From JAQGMV01 sp050260255 (GTDB lineage Bacteria; Pseudomonadota; Gammaproteobacteria; Burkholderiales; SG8-41): a stretch of 18,040 nt of DNA. This document shows, in pieces, positions 14,676 to 18,040 of this stretch. Location of the stretch: assembly GCA_050260255.1 (NCBI GenBank), contig JBLNBW010000226.1, positions 1-18,040 of the forward strand, read 5' to 3'. A program made the translations under genes and the position numbers. Under the pieces are notes generated by a model, which had not been told where the DNA came from, searched no databases, and saw only the letters and a program-made list of their open reading frames with translations. Within the stretch, counting starts at the first letter, position 1, and each line of letters begins with the position of its first letter.

Positions 14676-16409
14676 CTAATAGGTGTTGAGCTCCTCCAGC
14701 GCCGCGCGCAGGCGGTGCGGGTCGTTCATACGCAGCATGCGGCGCGCGAGCGGCTTGATGCGCGAGAGATCGGTCTGGAGGATGCGCTGCTTTACGTCGA
14801 GCAGATGGGCCGAATGCATCGAGTACTGCCGCAGCCCGAGGCCGAGCAGCAGGCGCGTGAGCGTGAGATCGCCCGCCATTTCCCCGCACAGCGCTACCGG
14901 CACGCCGGCGCGCTCCGCCGTTTTGAGCACGTGGGCGATGAGCTGCAGTATGGCCGGATGGAGCGGATCGTACAAATGCGACACCGTGTCGTCGGTTCGA
15001 TCGATGGCCAGCGTGTACTGGATGAGATCGTTCGTTCCTATCGACATGAAGTCGAGCTTGCGCATGAATATGCCGAGCGCAAGCGCAGCCGCCGGCACTT
15101 CGATCATGCCGCCCACCTTGATGTCTCGGTCGTACGCTATGCCCTGATCGTCGAGGCTCTGCTTTGCCTGCTTGATGAGTCCGAGCGTCTGCTCCAGCTC
15201 GCCCGCGGTGGCGAGCATGGGGATCATGATGTTGACGCGCCCGTACGCCGATGCGCGCAGCAGCGCACGCAACTGTATGAGGAAGCGCTTGGGCTCGATG
15301 AGGCACAGTCGGATCGCGCGCAAGCCGAGCGCCGGGTTCGCCGGCGTGCGCTGTTCGCTGTCGCCGCTCACCTTGTCGGCGCCGAGGTCGTACGTGCGTA
15401 TGGTCACCGGCATGCCGTCCATGTCCTGCGCCACCTTGCGGTACGCCTCGAACTGTTCGTCTTCGTCCGGGAGTCCGTTGCGTCCCAGGAACAGAAACTC
15501 GCTGCGGAAGAGCCCTATGCCGGTCGCGCCGTTCTCCTTGGCCTGCGGTACGTCGCTCGGCAGCTCGATATTGGCCTGCAGTTCGACCGGCACGCCGTCG
15601 ACGGTCTCGGTCCGCGTGTTGCGCAGGCGCTTGAGCTTCTGCCGCTCCAGGTCGAATTGCCGGCGCCGCAGCTCGTATTCCGCGAGCGCCTGCGGGTCGG
15701 GATCGACGATTACGACGCCTTGCGTGCCGTCGACGATGACGAGATCGTTTTCCCGGATGAGCTGTCTTGCCGTGTGCAGCGCCACGATAGACGGAATGTT
15801 GAGGCTGCGCGCGACGACTGCCGTGTGCGACGTCGTGCCGCCCAGATCGGTGATGAAGCTCGCGAACTGGTGCTGCTTGAACTGCACGACGTCGGCGGGC
15901 GATAGATCGCGCGCCACGAGGACGACGGCGCCGTTCGGCCCCGCCGACGGCGGCGGGACGTGGCCTGGCTGCCCGGTGAGCGCCTTCAGCACGCGGTCGA
16001 CCACCTGGAATACGTCGGCGCGGCGCTCGCGCAAGTACGCGTCGTCGATCTCGTCGAATTGCGCAAGCAGCGCATCCATCTGCACCTTCACCGCCCATTC
16101 GGCGTTGCATCGCTCGGCGGCAATGATGTTGCGCGGCACGGCGGAGAGCATCGTGTCGTTCAAGATCATGAGATGCAGATTGATGAACGCGGCGAACTCG
16201 GCGGGCGCGCCGGGGGGAACCTGGTCGCGCAGCGTTTCCAGATCGTGCCGCACATCGGCGATGGCGGCATCGAAACGCGCGAGCTCTTCGTCGACCTGCG
16301 CTTCGGGAACGGTGTAGTGCGCCACTTCAAGGCGCGCGTGCGAGACGAGGTGAGCGTGACCTATCGCCACGCCGCTCGAGACGCCGATGCCGTGCAAGGT
16401 AAAGCTCAT
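14676..16409 (-). CDS. ptsI: PTS enzyme I (phosphoenolpyruvate-protein phosphotransferase)
   Basis: Enzyme I takes phosphate from PEP and passes it to HPr. The 577 residues are full length. The N-terminal phosphohistidine domain has His195 in DLGGTTSHTAVVARSL. The C-terminal TIM-barrel PEP-binding domain shows GIGLFRSEFLFLGR, VTIRTYDLGADK, IMIPMLAT, FMSIGTNDLIQYTLAIDR and the catalytic Cys in VALCGEMAGD (near residue 510). The N-terminus SSGVAIGHA is typical. It lies 102 bp after ptsH, most of that gap being heptad element 5; no Shine-Dalgarno is visible before its ATG. Lacking adjacent sugar-specific IIB/IIC genes, it is likely to serve regulation. Confidence 0.97.
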   Translation of the reverse strand: MSFTLHGIGVSSGVAIGHAHLVSHARLEVAHYTVPEAQVDEELARFDAAIADVRHDLETLRDQVPPGAPAEFAAFINLHLMILNDTMLSAVPRNIIAAERCNAEWAVKVQMDALLAQFDEIDDAYLRERRADVFQVVDRVLKALTGQPGHVPPPSAGPNGAVVLVARDLSPADVVQFKQHQFASFITDLGGTTSHTAVVARSLNIPSIVALHTARQLIRENDLVIVDGTQGVVIVDPDPQALAEYELRRRQFDLERQKLKRLRNTRTETVDGVPVELQANIELPSDVPQAKENGATGIGLFRSEFLFLGRNGLPDEDEQFEAYRKVAQDMDGMPVTIRTYDLGADKVSGDSEQRTPANPALGLRAIRLCLIEPKRFLIQLRALLRASAYGRVNIMIPMLATAGELEQTLGLIKQAKQSLDDQGIAYDRDIKVGGMIEVPAAALALGIFMRKLDFMSIGTNDLIQYTLAIDRTDDTVSHLYDPLHPAILQLIAHVLKTAERAGVPVALCGEMAGDLTLTRLLLGLGLRQYSMHSAHLLDVKQRILQTDLSRIKPLARRMLRMNDPHRLRAALEELNTY

Positions 16410-16423
16410 GTGCCGCTACGCGG

Positions 16424-16504
16424 GTGAGGAGTGAGGAGTGAGGAGTGAGGAGCAAAAGCACGCACTCCGTGCACACTCCTGACTCCTGACTCCTGACTCC
16501 TCAC
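16424..16504. repeat. Heptad-repeat palindromic element 5 (between ptsH and ptsI)
   Basis: This is the cleanest copy. The left arm (16424-16451, plus strand) is four perfect GTGAGGA units. The right arm (16504-16477, minus strand) is GTGAGGA followed by three GTCAGGA units. The 24-nt centre carries a small GCACG / CGTGC hairpin. Most opposing heptads mismatch at one base (G opposite G), so the arms appear to have been homogenised separately. The element ends 7 bp past the ptsH stop and 15 bp before the ptsI start, inside a probable operon. Confidence 0.9.
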
Positions 16505-16511
16505 GATTCAA

Positions 16512-16781
16512 TTATTCCGATTCGCCGAATCGCTGCGCGACGAGCTGGGCGACAGCGGCGATCGCCTCGGCTTCGTCGGGACCGTCGGTTTCTATCATTA
16601 TGCGCGATCCCTTGGCCGCTGCGAGCATCATGACGCCCATGATGCTTTTGGCGTTCACGCGCTTGCCGTTCCGGCTGACCCAGACATCGGCCTGGTAGCG
16701 TCCTGCGGTTTCGGTGAGTTTTGCTGACGCGCGGGCATGCAGCCCGAGCTTGTTGATGATCTCAACTTCCTGTTGCTGCAT
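16512..16781 (-). CDS. ptsH: Phosphocarrier protein HPr
   Basis: HPr carries phosphate from enzyme I to EIIA. The 89 residues have the active His15 in NKLGLHARAS and Ser46 in NAKSIMGVMMLAA, the site phosphorylated by HPr kinase where that enzyme exists. The N-terminal coding sequence overlaps the end of the EIIA gene by 20 bp, suggesting coupling. The final codons form a 7-bp palindrome (CGATTCG-C-CGAATCG, 16518-16532) just before the stop, and heptad element 5 begins 7 bp past it. Confidence 0.97.
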   Translation of the reverse strand: MQQQEVEIINKLGLHARASAKLTETAGRYQADVWVSRNGKRVNAKSIMGVMMLAAAKGSRIMIETDGPDEAEAIAAVAQLVAQRFGESE

Positions 16782-17178
16782 TGTGTACGCTCAACGTCGG
16801 GATACGGACCACGCCTTCGCAGCCGCCGGAGATTGCCTTGTTGATGAGGGTAGTCATGTCCCGCTCCCGGTAGGTGAGCGCCCGGATGAGCATCGGCAGG
16901 TTCACGCCCGCGATGCCTTCGACTCTGCCCGGGATGGTCAGCTTGCAGGCGATGTTGCAGGGCGTGGCGCCGTAGATGTCCGACAGGATCAGCACACCGT
17001 CCCCGTCGTCGAGCTCTTTCACCAGGGCGCGGGCATGGGGCAGGAGAAGCAGCGGGTCGTCGTGGGCCGTGACGCCAAGCTGCCGCACGCGCGGCGGCCG
17101 CTTGTTGAGCACGTGGCTCGCGCAGTGGATCAGGCTTTCGCCGAACGTCCCGTGCGCGATGATGAGGATCCCTATCAT
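16762..17178 (-). CDS. PTS EIIA, mannose/sorbose class (stand-alone)
   Basis: A 138-residue EIIA-Man fold protein that would accept phosphate from HPr. His9 in ILIIAHGTFGESL is the expected phosphorylation site, and VLILSDIYGATPCNIA with VEGIAGVNLPMLIRAL are class signatures. No IIB, IIC or IID gene follows, as in many Betaproteobacteria where this protein with HPr and enzyme I is thought to act in regulation rather than sugar uptake. It lies between gshB (88 bp upstream) and ptsH (20-bp overlap). The ATG at 17178 lacks a clear ribosome site. Confidence 0.93.
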   Translation of the reverse strand: MIGILIIAHGTFGESLIHCASHVLNKRPPRVRQLGVTAHDDPLLLLPHARALVKELDDGDGVLILSDIYGATPCNIACKLTIPGRVEGIAGVNLPMLIRALTYRERDMTTLINKAISGGCEGVVRIPTLSVHNAATGS

Positions 17179-17210
17179 GTGAGGGTGGCGGGTTACGCAA
17201 ACCGCGCATT

Positions 17211-17233
17211 CTACGCCTTTTGTGAGGGCGTAG
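17211..17233. other. Hairpin between gshB and the EIIA gene
   Basis: CTACGCC (17211-17217) and GGCGTAG (17227-17233) form a perfect 7-bp stem with a 9-nt loop in the 88-bp gap. There is no T-run beyond it in the direction of transcription, so it is not a clear terminator. No heptad repeats occur here. Confidence 0.4.
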
Positions 17234-17266
17234 CAGGGAGCGTGCCGGGTGGATCGGCAGCCCCGG

Positions 17267-18040
17267 CTAGGGCAGCGCTTCCAGGGCGTCTATCATCATC
17301 CCGGCGACGTTAAAGCCCGTCTGCTGCATGATTTCCTGGAAGCAGGTCGGGCTGGTGACGTTCACCTCGGTGAGGTAGTCGCCGATCACGTCCAGGCCGA
17401 CGAGCAGCAGTCCTTGCGCGTGCAGGCCGGGACCCAGGGCCTGTGCGATTTCGCGGTCCCGGGCCGTCAGCTCGCGGGCCACGCCCCGGCCGCCCGCAGC
17501 CAGGTTGCCGCGCGTCTCGCCCGGCTGTGGTATCCGCGCCAGAGCATACGGGACGGGCTGGCCGGCGATGATCAGCACGCGCTTGTCGCCGTCCTTGATC
17601 TGCGGGATGTAGCGCTGCGCCATGATCGTGCGCCGGCCGTAGTGCGTGAGCGTTTCGATGATGACGTTCACGTTCGGGTCTTCGCGGTGCACGCGGAACA
17701 CCGACGTGCCGCCCATGCCGTCGAGCGGCTTGAGAATGATGTCCTGATGCTGTGCGAGGAAGCTGCGTACCCGTTGCTCCTGCCGCGTCACCAGCGTAGG
17801 GGCGGTGTAATCGGGGTAGCGGGCGATCGCGAGCTTCTCGTTGTGATCGCGAATGGCGCGCGGCTTGTTGACCACGCGCGCGCCCTGCGCCTCGGCGAGC
17901 TCCAGCAGATAAGTGCTGTAGACGTACTCCATGTCGAAGGGCGGGTCCTTGCGCATCATCACGACATCGAACTGATGCAGCGGCGTCTCCGTTGCAGGCT
18001 CGAGGTCGTACCAGCGGCCTCCACCGCTCTCGTCGCCGGT
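17267..18040 (-). CDS. gshB: Glutathione synthetase, 3' part (cut by window edge)
   Basis: GshB joins gamma-glutamylcysteine and glycine using ATP. The frame is open to the window end, giving 257 residues; roughly the first 60 of the usual ~316 lie outside. The visible part has FDVVMMRKDPPFDMEYVYST, then ATP-grasp segments IILKPLDGMGGTSVFRV, RYIPQIKDGDKRVLII and GLDVIGDYLTEVNVTSPT. A GTG at 17962 begins an apparent shorter ORF, but the coding similarity (WYDLEP...LHQFDV) continues upstream of it, so it is not the start. It is followed by the EIIA gene, an order familiar from Betaproteobacteria. Confidence 0.95.
   Translation of the reverse strand, partial: TGDESGGGRWYDLEPATETPLHQFDVVMMRKDPPFDMEYVYSTYLLELAEAQGARVVNKPRAIRDHNEKLAIARYPDYTAPTLVTRQEQRVRSFLAQHQDIILKPLDGMGGTSVFRVHREDPNVNVIIETLTHYGRRTIMAQRYIPQIKDGDKRVLIIAGQPVPYALARIPQPGETRGNLAAGGRGVARELTARDREIAQALGPGLHAQGLLLVGLDVIGDYLTEVNVTSPTCFQEIMQQTGFNVAGMMIDALEALP

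Noticed and set aside
13671..15905. Very long plus-strand open frame (744 codons) opposite metX and ptsI
   Set aside because: It runs antisense through two conserved genes and the metX promoter, riboswitch and terminator. The composition is low-complexity and no family resemblance is seen.
16424..16504. CRISPR-like array
   Set aside because: The units are 7 bp, contiguous and without spacers, and the arms are inverted, so this is not a CRISPR array.

Overview
This GC-rich window carries 16 protein genes on both strands and almost no spare DNA. Gene content and order suggest a betaproteobacterium: mreB-mreC-mreD-mrdA-rodA divergent from gatC-gatA-gatB, the metX-metW pair, and gshB followed by a mannose-type PTS EIIA, HPr and enzyme I. 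This assignment is inferred from synteny and protein motifs, with no 16S rRNA or database search. It looks like ordinary chromosome; I see no transposase, phage gene, tRNA, rRNA or CRISPR array.

Layout. (1) 1-5736, minus strand: the rod-shape and elongasome operon. MreB is the actin-like scaffold, MreC and MreD link it across the membrane, MrdA (PBP2) is the transpeptidase and RodA the glycan polymerase. mreC, mreD, mrdA and rodA overlap or touch. (2) 5737-5827: a short divergent regulatory region with a 19-bp near-perfect palindrome. (3) 5828-9187, plus strand: gatCAB, the glutamyl/aspartyl-tRNA amidotransferase. (4) 9218-10514, minus strand: pyrE, overlapped by a small secreted DUF4124-type coiled-coil protein. 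(5) 10585-12638, plus strand: an exonuclease III gene overlapping by ATGA an AmpG-type muropeptide permease. (6) 12724-14477, minus strand: metX and metW of methionine synthesis, overlapping by ATGA. They have their own promoter, a SAM-II riboswitch and an intrinsic terminator at 14519-14663. (7) 14676-17178, minus strand: enzyme I, HPr and a mannose-class EIIA with no sugar-specific IIB or IIC, so probably a regulatory PTS. (8) 17267-18040, minus strand: the 3' part of gshB, cut by the window edge.

The most unusual signal is a family of five intergenic palindromic elements whose arms are tandem 7-bp repeats (consensus GTGAGGA, degenerate GTGAnnn). They lie at 1-140, 4587-4685, 7633-7717, 12628-12710 and 16424-16504. 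Each lies within about 20 bp downstream of a stop codon, or overlaps it, and four or five adjoin a short hairpin at that gene end. None lies in a 5' regulatory region. In both arms the G-rich strand runs inward from the outer edge. Most heptads carry TGA, TAA or TAG at positions 2-4, so a ribosome entering from either side would usually meet stops in all frames. I cannot say whether they are mobile, structural or a translational or transcriptional insulator. The best supported regulatory element is the metX SAM-II riboswitch, a class known mainly from Alphaproteobacteria.
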